Source: Anammoximicrobium sp032229885
Lineage (GTDB): Bacteria; Planctomycetota; Planctomycetia; Pirellulales; Pirellulaceae
Direction of reading: 5' to 3'
DNA: 13,944 bases
NCBI GenBank assembly: GCA_032229885.1
Contig: JAVYAJ010000215.1
Location: 1-13,944, forward strand
A model generated the notes under the pieces. The model saw only the letters and a list, made by a program, of their open reading frames with translations, was not told the origin of the DNA and did not search any database. The position numbers were made by a program, and so were the translations under genes. This document shows positions 6,938-13,944 of the stretch, piece after piece; the first letter of the stretch is position 1, and each line of letters starts with the position of its first letter.

Positions 6938-7657
6938 ATGTATCGTTCCATGCTAATCGTTGGCTTTGCCCTGATCGGGGGAGCCGCCTGTGTACAAGCC
7001 GCAGAGTCTCGAAGCGAGGCTCAGGGTCAGGCGATCGAAAGCAAGTTCAGCGAATGTGAGACGTGCTGTGGCACCGCGCTTACGATCAATTTTGCCAACG
7101 AGCTTGGGCTTCCGCTGGACTACCTGACCTCGATCGGATACCGGATCGCCCAGGCTCGCCGCGCGCCGGACCCCGTCGACCTGGCCCTGGCGGCCCAGGG
7201 TTTGGCGGCCGCGGAAAAGGCGTCCGGGAAAACGGCGTCCGTGACTGCCGCGCACGTCATGAAAGATGCGCTCGATCTGGCCAGACTGCGCGGGAACTCG
7301 AGTGAATTGGCCACGCTCAGCCAGCTCGCGACCGACGACGCCACAAAGAAGGACTTGGCCAAGCAGCTCGCGGCAGCCAAGCGACGCGAGGCCGACCAGA
7401 AGGCTGCTGCGAAATCAGACGAGGAGACCCGAGAACTGATCGGGCACCTGACGGTGGCGAACCACTTTCATGAATGCCTGCGCATTTATGTGAGCGGCCG
7501 CTATGTGGGTACGGTGCACAGCGGCGAGACAATGCCTTTCTACGTCCACGACCATAACGATTCGACGTTGTTGGACGCCTATTGCGAGGACGGTCATCTC
7601 GTGCGGCGTGAATGCGTCTGGGGCCATCACCACAGTTTTTCCTGGCACATCTACTAA
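6938..7657 (+). CDS. Small exported Cys/His-rich hypothetical protein
   Basis: The protein has 239 residues, starting at the ATG behind GGAGG. A signal peptide spans residues 1-21 (hydrophobic LIVGFALIGG, VQA cleavage site). The cysteine at residue 18 is not in a good lipobox, so signal peptidase I is more likely. The mature protein has a CxxCC cluster (Cys40, Cys43, Cys44), a helical Ala-rich region (about 50-150), a charged Lys/Arg/Glu linker (about 148-168) and a compact C-terminal domain (about 170-239). That domain contains IYVSGRYVGTVHSGETMPFYV and ends in a run of Cys and His (CEDGH, REC, WGHHH, SWHIY). The IYV-GRYVGTV pattern looks like a small beta-sandwich domain found in planctomycete exported proteins, but I cannot name a family. 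It precedes two caspase-fold genes on the same strand and may be their partner or substrate. Metal binding by the Cys/His residues is possible. Function unknown. Confidence 0.78.
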   Translation: MYRSMLIVGFALIGGAACVQAAESRSEAQGQAIESKFSECETCCGTALTINFANELGLPLDYLTSIGYRIAQARRAPDPVDLALAAQGLAAAEKASGKTASVTAAHVMKDALDLARLRGNSSELATLSQLATDDATKKDLAKQLAAAKRREADQKAAAKSDEETRELIGHLTVANHFHECLRIYVSGRYVGTVHSGETMPFYVHDHNDSTLLDAYCEDGHLVRRECVWGHHHSFSWHIY

Positions 7658-7667
7658 GAAAGTGCGA

Positions 7668-7704
7668 CTCGTAGATCGGCGCCGAACAGAGGTCGCTCTA
7701 CGAG
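7668..7704. repeat. Inverted repeat between the small protein gene and the first caspase gene
   Basis: Perfect 8-bp arms CTCGTAGA (7668-7675) and TCTACGAG (7697-7704) enclose 21 bases that include the palindrome TCGGCGCCGA. It starts 11 bases after the stop codon of the upstream gene. It may act as a transcript end or processing stem. No T-tract follows. Confidence 0.4.
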
Positions 7705-7779
7705 CTCTTCCGTTTGACGAGCGGCCGTCCTCCGTCGGGCCCCGGAAATATCGGCGTCGATCGTCGCCAGCCACGAGAC

Positions 7780-7785
7780 AGGAGA
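7780..7785 (+). promoter_or_regulatory. Shine-Dalgarno site of the first caspase gene
   Basis: AGGAGA lies seven bases before the ATG at 7793. It supports this start over the in-frame ATG at 7841, which lacks a spaced ribosome binding site but would give a shorter, more usual signal peptide. Confidence 0.6.
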
Positions 7786-7792
7786 ATGACGA

Positions 7793-10090
7793 ATGCAAGC
7801 GATCCTGGAACTGCGAGCACACGGGACCGCGAGCGTAGGGATGCAACGTGCGGCGCGGGCCGTGCTGTGGGCGGCCGCGTTATTGGGCGCTGGCGCATGG
7901 TGCGCGGCTGAGCCGGTCAGCCAGCACGCATTGCTCGTCGGATGCACCGAATATCCGAACAGCCAGGGCGCGATCAAATCGCTGCGTGGACCGGCGAACG
8001 ATGTGCCGATGTTCGCCAAGCTGTTGCACGAGCGGTTCCGTTTTCCGCGCAAGCAGATCGTGCAACTCGTCGGCTGGCCAGAGAACGAACGACTTCGTCC
8101 CACCCGCGCCAACATTGCGGCGGGTTTCGAGCGACTGATCCGCGATGCGACTTCCGGATCGCAGGTCGTGATCCTGTTGTCGGGACATGGAGCCCAGACG
8201 CCGGCGTTAGAGGCGGATACCGAAGAACTGGACGGGCTGGACGAGGTCTTTCTGCCTGCCGATGCCGGCCTTTGGTCCGACGAAGCCGGAGAACTGCTGA
8301 ACTCGATTCGCGACAATCAGATCGACCGGTGGCTCGAGCGGCTGCGCGCCAAGGGCGCCAATGTCTGGATCCTGTGCGACTGCTGCCACTCGGGCACGAT
8401 GACGCGTGGAATCGGCGGCGACGACCTGGAGCAAAATCGCGGGCTAGACTGCATGGAACTGGGGATACCGGCGACCGCGCTGGCCAACGCAGCGAAACGG
8501 GCTCGCGCAAATGCGGCCGCCTCCGACGAGACGACCCTTGGTTTTCTGGACAGCCAGGCGGCTGCGGACGGGGCAAAAACAACCGGAAGTTTGGTGGCTT
8601 TCTTTGCAGCGCAAGCCTTCGAGAAGGCCCCCGAGTTGCCGTGCCCGAGCGATGCGCCGCGGACGCCTGAGCACGTCTATGGCCTGATGAGCTATGTGCT
8701 GACCCAAACGTTGCAGCAATGTCGAGGGCCGCTGTCTTACGGCGACCTCGGACGGCGGTTGATCAGCCAATACCGCGCGGAACGCGGACCGCGCAGTCCG
8801 ACGCCGGGTTTTATCGGCGATCTGGACCGCGAGGTTCTCGGCGCCCGCCTTTGGCCTTCTGTTTCCATGCGGCTCGAGCAGATCGACGGCGCGACGCAAG
8901 TCTCGGTCGGCAGTCTTGCCGGACTGGCCGTCGGTTCGATTCTAGCCGTACATCCGGTTGAAGCGTCCGCGGACACGACCGTCCTGGGATATGTTCGAGT
9001 CACGGACGTGACACCCACTTCGGCCCGCGTGGAGAGTTGTGCGCACGCAGGCTGCGCGGCTGTCAAACTGGCCTCACTACCGGAATCGGCTCGCTGCACG
9101 CTTGCCGTTCAGGAGCTTGGCGAAATGCGACTGAGGCTGTACATCACACCGGCCAGTGACGACGTATCCGCGGCAGCCTGCAATCATCTTCGAGCGGCAG
9201 TGGCAGGGTTACCTGCCGAAATCAAGGCGATGGTGCAACAGGTGGATGAAGAATCCGCTGCTCAATGGGTGTTGCAGCCAGTCGGTGTGGCCCAAGCGCG
9301 GCGCGAGTTTCACGTCGCCGTGGAATCGCCGGCGGTCATCCTCCGTCAACCCCGCGGACGCCAACTCGCGCAACCTACCGTCGCTGTCGAGGGGCCGGAC
9401 GCAGACGAGCCGGCACGCCACGCGGCGTTTGACAAGGTATACGCCAAGTATCCACTGATCGAAGCGCGAGATCTGACGGACCGGATCGGACTCGATCTAC
9501 GAAGAATCGTCGTCTGGCAAAACATGTGGCGGATCGCCGAAAGAGCGAGGGATCCGAACGCTGAATCCGATCTGGTTTTAGAAGTGGCCTTGCTGAAGGG
9601 CAAGAATGATCGTACGGGCGGCGAGTCGCTGCGCGGTTCGTATCTGTCCGTCGGCCAGCGGTTCGAGATTCGCTTGAAGAACACGGGTATCGACGACCTC
9701 TGGGTCTCGCTGTTCTATCTGGATTCGAGGTTCGGGATCGAAAGCTGGGTCTCTCAGTCGATCAGAGCGGGACAATCGTTTCGACCAATTCGTGCTGAGG
9801 TAACGGACGACTCGATCGGACCGGAAGGCGTAGTTGTATTGACTACGCCGCTGCGCGTGCGCAAGCAGCAGCCCGACTATGGATATCTTGAGCAAGGGCC
9901 GCTAATGGGGGAAGAATCACGTACTCGAAGTGCGCCACCCGAGCCTGAAACCCCATTCGACAGGTTGTTGCAGGCCGCGGCTTATGGAACGGGTACGCGG
10001 TCCGCTGTGCGTGACGTCGCGGACAATCCGGAGATTCTATCGTGGTCATGGATCACACGGCCCGCGATGGATCGGTCCCGAAGCGATTGA
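7793..10090 (+). CDS. Exported caspase-fold (peptidase C14-like) protein 1
   Basis: This gene encodes 765 residues. The N-terminus has an unusually long polar stretch, then a hydrophobic segment (about 22-35) and a CAA cleavage site near residue 39, so the protein is probably exported. A caspase-fold domain covers about residues 44-345: beta strand HALLVGCTEYP, VVILLSGHGAQ with catalytic His132, and VWILCDCCHSGT with catalytic Cys198. The D-x-C-H-S-G form is that of metacaspases and orthocaspases, where the Asp before the Cys helps bind an Arg or Lys in the substrate. Basic specificity is therefore expected but not shown. A middle region of unknown fold follows. Residues about 590-690 (GQRFEIRLKNTGIDDLWVSLFYLDS) resemble the DUF4384-type beta domain often joined to bacterial caspases. 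The substrate is unknown. A second caspase-fold gene follows after 229 bp. Confidence 0.87.
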   Translation: MQAILELRAHGTASVGMQRAARAVLWAAALLGAGAWCAAEPVSQHALLVGCTEYPNSQGAIKSLRGPANDVPMFAKLLHERFRFPRKQIVQLVGWPENERLRPTRANIAAGFERLIRDATSGSQVVILLSGHGAQTPALEADTEELDGLDEVFLPADAGLWSDEAGELLNSIRDNQIDRWLERLRAKGANVWILCDCCHSGTMTRGIGGDDLEQNRGLDCMELGIPATALANAAKRARANAAASDETTLGFLDSQAAADGAKTTGSLVAFFAAQAFEKAPELPCPSDAPRTPEHVYGLMSYVLTQTLQQCRGPLSYGDLGRRLISQYRAERGPRSPTPGFIGDLDREVLGARLWPSVSMRLEQIDGATQVSVGSLAGLAVGSILAVHPVEASADTTVLGYVRVTDVTPTSARVESCAHAGCAAVKLASLPESARCTLAVQELGEMRLRLYITPASDDVSAAACNHLRAAVAGLPAEIKAMVQQVDEESAAQWVLQPVGVAQARREFHVAVESPAVILRQPRGRQLAQPTVAVEGPDADEPARHAAFDKVYAKYPLIEARDLTDRIGLDLRRIVVWQNMWRIAERARDPNAESDLVLEVALLKGKNDRTGGESLRGSYLSVGQRFEIRLKNTGIDDLWVSLFYLDSRFGIESWVSQSIRAGQSFRPIRAEVTDDSIGPEGVVVLTTPLRVRKQQPDYGYLEQGPLMGEESRTRSAPPEPETPFDRLLQAAAYGTGTRSAVRDVADNPEILSWSWITRPAMDRSRSD

Positions 10091-10137
10091 GCCGACGCAC
10101 CCAAAATGCAGTATCCGTCGTATTGGCGAGATAACGA

Positions 10138-10208
10138 TTGTAACCGGGTAGGCTTGTGATGGGATAAAAGCCTGGATGTTCGAGACGTGGACGCGTAAGC
10201 GTTATAAG
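10138..10208 (+). promoter_or_regulatory. Weak promoter-like elements ahead of the second caspase gene
   Basis: A TATAAG box (10203-10208) is preceded by only a poor -35 candidate (TTCGAG, 10179-10184, 18-bp spacer). Further up, TTGTAA (10138-10143) and GATAAA (10163-10168) are 19 bases apart, which is too far for a typical promoter. The 229-bp gap to the next gene makes a separate promoter plausible, but these boxes are weak evidence. Confidence 0.2.
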
Positions 10209-10305
10209 ATGTATACGGGTGCGAGTGAACCAACGCGCTCGTCGTGCAACGAGGCTCGTTCGAAATCCCGGACTCGAGGCTTTCTCGGCCAGATCCTTTC
10301 CGTGT

Positions 10306-10311
10306 TGAGGA
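10306..10311 (+). promoter_or_regulatory. Shine-Dalgarno site deciding the start of the second caspase gene
   Basis: TGAGGA lies eight bases before the ATG at 10320. The frame stays open up to an ATG at 10176, but that start lacks a ribosome binding site and would bury the signal peptide 48 residues inside the protein. Confidence 0.65.
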
Positions 10312-10319
10312 CATTGACG

Positions 10320-13300
10320 ATGCGTAGGCAGTCCCATCTTTGGCTGGTTGTGGCCGTTAGCGTATGCGCGTCCGGAATCCAGAATCTCCGCGGAGCCGAG
10401 CCCTCTGCACCCGAGGTGTCCGCCGTTCGCGGCGCGCTGCGAGATCCGGAGTCCGCCCATGGCATCGAGCCGTATCGGCAGCAGTGGGCGCTGATCGTCG
10501 GCATCAACTACAACCAGCCGGAGCGCTCGGCGAACGATCGCTTGACGTTGCCCCCACTGCGCAACGCAGAGAACGATGCCCGCGAACTGTACGACCTGTT
10601 GCTGAAGAATTACGGTTACGACAGAGAACATTCCGTCCTGCTTCTGGGGAACGAAGACACGGACACGACCCGGAAGGCCAACAAATCCAACATCGAGCGG
10701 GAACTGGCTAAATTTTTGGATCCGAACCAAATCCACGAAGACGACAGCGTGCTGTTCTTTTTTGCAGGCCACGGATTGTTTGCCAAAGACGACGGTCCCG
10801 GGGATCGGGGAGTTCTCTGCCCGTCGGACGTGATCGTCTCGAACGGACGGGCCATCGGATCTCAGATCAGGCTGGACTCGGATCTCGTAAGAAGACTTCG
10901 AGATGGCTGTCGCGCCCGCCATAGACTCGTGATCCTTGACGCCTGCTATTCAGGAGAGGTGTTCAATTTCGGGGCGCGACCGCAGGGCAGCACCGCCCTG
11001 CGCGATCAGCCCGTCTACTATCGGCAACCAGCCCTTCTAGCACTCGCCTCCTGCGCCTCGAGCCAGCAGGCGTCAGACGGCACGAGTGGGCATTCGCCCT
11101 TTACGGGCGCCTTGTTGAACGCGTTGCATCAATTGCCCGCGCGCGAATCAACGGCCGACAAAGCGCCGATCGGGACGACTCGACTGTTTGCCCGGATGCG
11201 CGCGAGGATCAGCTTGCCACATCAACAAAAACCCGATTTGAGGTGCTTGGACGGCGATGGCGAGTTCTATTTTTTCCCGACGGGCGTTTTCTCGGATGTT
11301 GACACGGTGACCGAGTTTCGTCTGCTGCAGGCCATGGTCCCCGGAGAATACGACGCCTGGTGGTTTGAAGAGATGCCTTGGTTCGTCCCGAGCATACGGC
11401 ACGTCGCCCTCGGCCTGGTCGAGGAGAAACGCAGCGCAGTACAAGCTGCATGTGTGACCCGTGACGAGATTCGCCAGTTGGTCAACTCGGTGATCTCGGA
11501 ATTAAGAAAAGGCAAAGACACGTTGGCCCAGATGCGAGTGAAACACGTGCACATGCTGTTGAGCGGTGAGAACTCACGAGAATTTCGGACGATCGTGGAA
11601 CAGGTCGAGCAAGACTTGCAAGCCGCTTCAAAACAAGGTGGGTCGTTCAAACTAGAAGCCCCGGATCTCCATTTGTTCGCAGCCATTCAGCACTGGCTGG
11701 GCAAACCAGAGGCGAAGGAGTCTTACGCGGAAGCAATAAAGGCCTACGCGGACGGTGCGGACGGCCCAACGAGCAACCATGATGACATGGCGCTCGTAGC
11801 GCTGTGTCACGCCGACTTCGGACAGTATCTGCTGAACATCCAAAATCCCGACGCTGCGCTCGAACAGTTCGCCCTGGCCGAAGGGCAATACGGGGTCAAT
11901 GCGCCTGCGGCGTTTCGCGTGTTTGTTCTGGGCCGCGCCGGCGAATCCTGGTTGACGATGAATCGATGGGGCCAGGCGAATCGAGTTCTGGAAGATGCCT
12001 GCGACGTCGCGCGAGATCATGACTCAGGGCATGCCCTGATGGCATCCGCGTTGCGACGGCGCGCTTGGGCCGAGATGAAACAGGCCCGTATTGGGAAAGG
12101 AGACGAGACATTTGCCGAGTCCAACCGAATCCTGGCTCAGCTTGCGGGGGTCGACAATGCGGCCGAACAGCCTTCGAGCTTACCAACGACCGATGGGCTC
12201 GACCTAGAAAACGTCGAACATGAGCTGAGGCGCGTGCAAAGCGTGTTTCTCAAGACCAGCCGAGCCGAGCCATTAATCGCCTACTTCCACAACCTGCACG
12301 GCCGAGCGATGGCCCAACGGCTTGAAGGAAACTCGGACAAAGCCGCCGAATTGTACCGCCTGATTTCCGCGGGGCTCTTTACGAGCCTGACGTGGATCCG
12401 CCAAAACGGCTCCGAAAAATGGGCGGGCAACGTCGATGAGAGGCTGTTGGATCGGCTTCTCAATACACAAGAGCGTCTGGCCGATTGCAATTTGTTCGGT
12501 GATCCAACCAAGCGCGATCTGAAGGAGGCGGCCGATGATTACCGACGGGCCATAGCTATCTGCAGGCCCATGCCTGCCAGACTGGGAAGACGCGACAACA
12601 TCTACGCAACCTTGCTGTTCAAACGGGCCTTGACGCTGAGCGCAGCATCGCCCATTCAGGATTTGGAACTCGCTGCCGCCTACGCGCGACAGGCCGTCGA
12701 AATCTGCGCGCAGTTGGAGTCACGCGTAACACCGGTCGCACGGATACTGGCCGAGTTCGTGCCGCCCATGGTCGACGCCCTGATGGCCAATCAAACCAGC
12801 CCGGCCACGAGATCCGGCGAGCGTCTGGGACGGCTGCGCACCGCGATCAGCGAGAATCGGGTCAACCGCCCGAATCCAAGCCAGGAGGAACTCGAACTCT
12901 TGCTGTTCGCCGCGCGAACGCTCTTGGATTTAGTACCTGACGACGATCGTTACGCGCTGGCAGAAGATTCAGAGCTGTTGCTCGGCCTATGTCATCAGGC
13001 GTTGACCAAGCAACCCTCGGCCAGGTTTTTACGCCCATACTACGACGCCGTGGTACGGGCCAAGCTGCGGCTGAACCCGAAGCACGTCAAAGACTTGCTC
13101 GAGGTCCAATGGGAGGCCACACACGCCGAGCCATACCATAAGGACCGTTCCGCTCGCCCCATCTTAGCAATGTATTTGCTGGACGACGTCTGTCACCTAT
13201 TTCTGGATGTGCCCTGTTCGACGATCAGTCGCGATTTCAGACTGCACGACAGCCCGACCGTTCAAATGTTGCGCGAGGCCGCTCAGAACAAAGATAAGCG

Positions 13301-13622
13301 GCTGTCGCTGCCCGCCGATCTAACTCGGGAATTGCTGTCGTTGGGTCCGGGCACCCCTGGCACGGCCATCGCCCTTGAGTGTCGTTGGATCGACGAAGCG
13401 CGTGATCTCGAGCTGCCGGCCCCACCCGTTCCGGTCTACCGAGAAGTTCTCTTACCCGGAGGCGAAACCGAACGACGGCCATTACTACCAGTGGGGTATA
13501 GCGGCTCTGAAGGTCACGGTTTCCCATTCATCCTGCCGCCGACGATAAAAATCATCGAACGCCACGCCGGTGAATCGAATGCGACGAGTGCCGTTCCGGG
13601 CGGCGATGGTTCTGTGGATTAG
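10320..13622 (+). CDS. Exported caspase-fold protein 2 with long TPR-like C-terminus
   Basis: This gene encodes 1100 residues. Residues 1-26 form a signal peptide (MRRQ, hydrophobic LWLVVAVSV, RGA cleavage site). A caspase-fold domain covers about residues 54-320: QQWALIVGINYN, VLFFFAGHGLF with catalytic His151, LVILDACYSGE with catalytic Cys209, then LLALASCASSQQASDGTSGH and FTGALLNAL. The last two resemble the segment after the catalytic Cys in bacterial caspase-like proteins. The Asp two residues before the Cys is kept, as in Arg/Lys-specific metacaspases. The remaining roughly 780 residues are mainly helical, and residues about 450-580 contain TPR-like pairs (AEAIKAYADGA, ALEQFALAEGQYG). 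The last 60 or so residues are Pro/Gly-rich. The family size is usually far smaller, so the C-terminus is probably a protein-binding scaffold. Composition matches the neighbouring caspase gene. The stop codon falls at the border of a tandem repeat. Confidence 0.87.
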   Translation: MRRQSHLWLVVAVSVCASGIQNLRGAEPSAPEVSAVRGALRDPESAHGIEPYRQQWALIVGINYNQPERSANDRLTLPPLRNAENDARELYDLLLKNYGYDREHSVLLLGNEDTDTTRKANKSNIERELAKFLDPNQIHEDDSVLFFFAGHGLFAKDDGPGDRGVLCPSDVIVSNGRAIGSQIRLDSDLVRRLRDGCRARHRLVILDACYSGEVFNFGARPQGSTALRDQPVYYRQPALLALASCASSQQASDGTSGHSPFTGALLNALHQLPARESTADKAPIGTTRLFARMRARISLPHQQKPDLRCLDGDGEFYFFPTGVFSDVDTVTEFRLLQAMVPGEYDAWWFEEMPWFVPSIRHVALGLVEEKRSAVQAACVTRDEIRQLVNSVISELRKGKDTLAQMRVKHVHMLLSGENSREFRTIVEQVEQDLQAASKQGGSFKLEAPDLHLFAAIQHWLGKPEAKESYAEAIKAYADGADGPTSNHDDMALVALCHADFGQYLLNIQNPDAALEQFALAEGQYGVNAPAAFRVFVLGRAGESWLTMNRWGQANRVLEDACDVARDHDSGHALMASALRRRAWAEMKQARIGKGDETFAESNRILAQLAGVDNAAEQPSSLPTTDGLDLENVEHELRRVQSVFLKTSRAEPLIAYFHNLHGRAMAQRLEGNSDKAAELYRLISAGLFTSLTWIRQNGSEKWAGNVDERLLDRLLNTQERLADCNLFGDPTKRDLKEAADDYRRAIAICRPMPARLGRRDNIYATLLFKRALTLSAASPIQDLELAAAYARQAVEICAQLESRVTPVARILAEFVPPMVDALMANQTSPATRSGERLGRLRTAISENRVNRPNPSQEELELLLFAARTLLDLVPDDDRYALAEDSELLLGLCHQALTKQPSARFLRPYYDAVVRAKLRLNPKHVKDLLEVQWEATHAEPYHKDRSARPILAMYLLDDVCHLFLDVPCSTISRDFRLHDSPTVQMLREAAQNKDKRLSLPADLTRELLSLGPGTPGTAIALECRWIDEARDLELPAPPVPVYREVLLPGGETERRPLLPVGYSGSEGHGFPFILPPTIKIIERHAGESNATSAVPGGDGSVD

Positions 13623-13804
13623 AGTCTTAGTTTGTATCATGCGCGCACCGTGCGCGCATCTTGTACACCGGCCTGTACAGTACACTTCTAGGTTGCTGGC
13701 GCTTGATCGAGTTAGGGTCTTAGTTCGTATCATGCGCGCACGGTGCGCGCATCTTGTACACTGGGTTGTACAGCATGCTTTTGGGTTATTGGCACTAGCA
13801 CACG
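13619..13804. repeat. 93-bp tandem duplication, each unit with a 21-bp near-perfect palindrome
   Basis: Unit 1 (13619-13711) and unit 2 (13712-13804) align without gaps. I count about 6 differences in the first 64 positions, and more beyond. Each unit has ATGCGCGCAC and GTGCGCGCAT around a single central base (13639-13659 with C, 13732-13752 with G). Each then has two TGTACA motifs 12 bases apart (13662 and 13674; 13755 and 13767). The unit is 31 codons long, so frames on both strands read through as peptide repeats, which I take as a by-product. The palindromes may form the 3' end of the caspase transcript or serve as protein binding sites. No T-tract follows. Confidence 0.85.
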
Positions 13805-13820
13805 TTTGGTGTAATTGCTG

Positions 13821-13944
13821 TTGCATGACTTTTGCGCAGCACAGAGGACAGGCAGCGTGTTGGCCGAAGGCCATCACCAACGTAGCCTGGGGCAACGCCC
13901 CAGGAGTCAGAGATGACAGAAACCGTGTTGGCTGAAGGCCAACA
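13821..13944 (+). repeat. Dispersed hairpin repeat, copy C (runs to the window end)
   Basis: It aligns with copy A at 5416-5544 over its whole length, in the same orientation. The 39-base core at 13878-13916 is identical. Hairpins are CCTGGGGC-AAC-GCCCCAGG (13886-13904), a TTGGCC-GAA-GGCCA stem at 13860-13873, and GTTGGCT-GAA-GGCCAAC (13927-13943). It may continue past the window. Confidence 0.8.

Noticed and set aside
10225..10290. GTTCGAAATCCCGG looked like the T-arm of a tRNA
   Set aside because: The five bases on each side of the loop do not pair, and no acceptor, anticodon or D-arm can be folded around it.
13619..13804. CRISPR array
   Set aside because: There are only two units, directly adjacent with no unique spacers, and no cas genes in the window.
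13485..13935. Overlapping frames on both strands with 31-residue peptide repeats
   Set aside because: The peptide repetition follows directly from a 93-bp DNA duplication, a multiple of three. Both strands are open equally, and the frames run into the dispersed repeat and overlap the end of the caspase gene.

Overview
The window is GC-rich. It carries five convincing protein genes, all on the + strand, separated by long spacers full of hairpins and dispersed repeats. The gene content suggests a planctomycete or another PVC-group bacterium: a large exported PQQ-type beta-propeller protein, a TMTC-like membrane TPR protein and two exported caspase-fold proteins, combined with short palindromic dispersed repeats. 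This assignment is inferred from gene content. No rRNA, tRNA or other taxonomic marker is present.

Layout. Positions 1-461 form a gene-poor leader with several short palindromes. A 955-residue exported protein with two PQQ-like beta-propellers follows (462-3329). A spacer with two 35-bp hairpin repeats comes next, then a 603-residue polytopic membrane protein with four C-terminal TPR units (3536-5347) that resembles eukaryotic TMTC O-mannosyltransferases. Positions 5348-6937 hold no convincing gene. They contain two head-to-head copies of a hairpin-bearing dispersed repeat, an imperfect inverted repeat with three ATCCGTG units, a possible sigma70-type promoter and a 25-bp palindrome.

The second half is a likely functional block of three genes whose products are all predicted to be exported. 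They are a small Cys/His-rich protein (6938-7657), a 765-residue caspase-fold protein (7793-10090; His132/Cys198) and a 1100-residue caspase-fold protein with a long helical TPR-like C-terminus (10320-13622; His151/Cys209). Each has a Shine-Dalgarno sequence, and the gaps are 135 and 229 bp. Directly after the last stop codon lies a 93-bp tandem duplication whose units each contain a 21-bp near-perfect palindrome. The window ends in another copy of the dispersed repeat seen at 5416-5544, so the block is bracketed by direct copies of that element.

How the genes may work together: the two caspase-fold proteins keep the His/Cys dyad and have signal peptides, so they probably act outside the cytoplasm. 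The small protein may be a partner or substrate, which is inference from gene order only. The PQQ-propeller and TMTC-like genes are also cell-envelope functions but have no demonstrated link to the caspase block.
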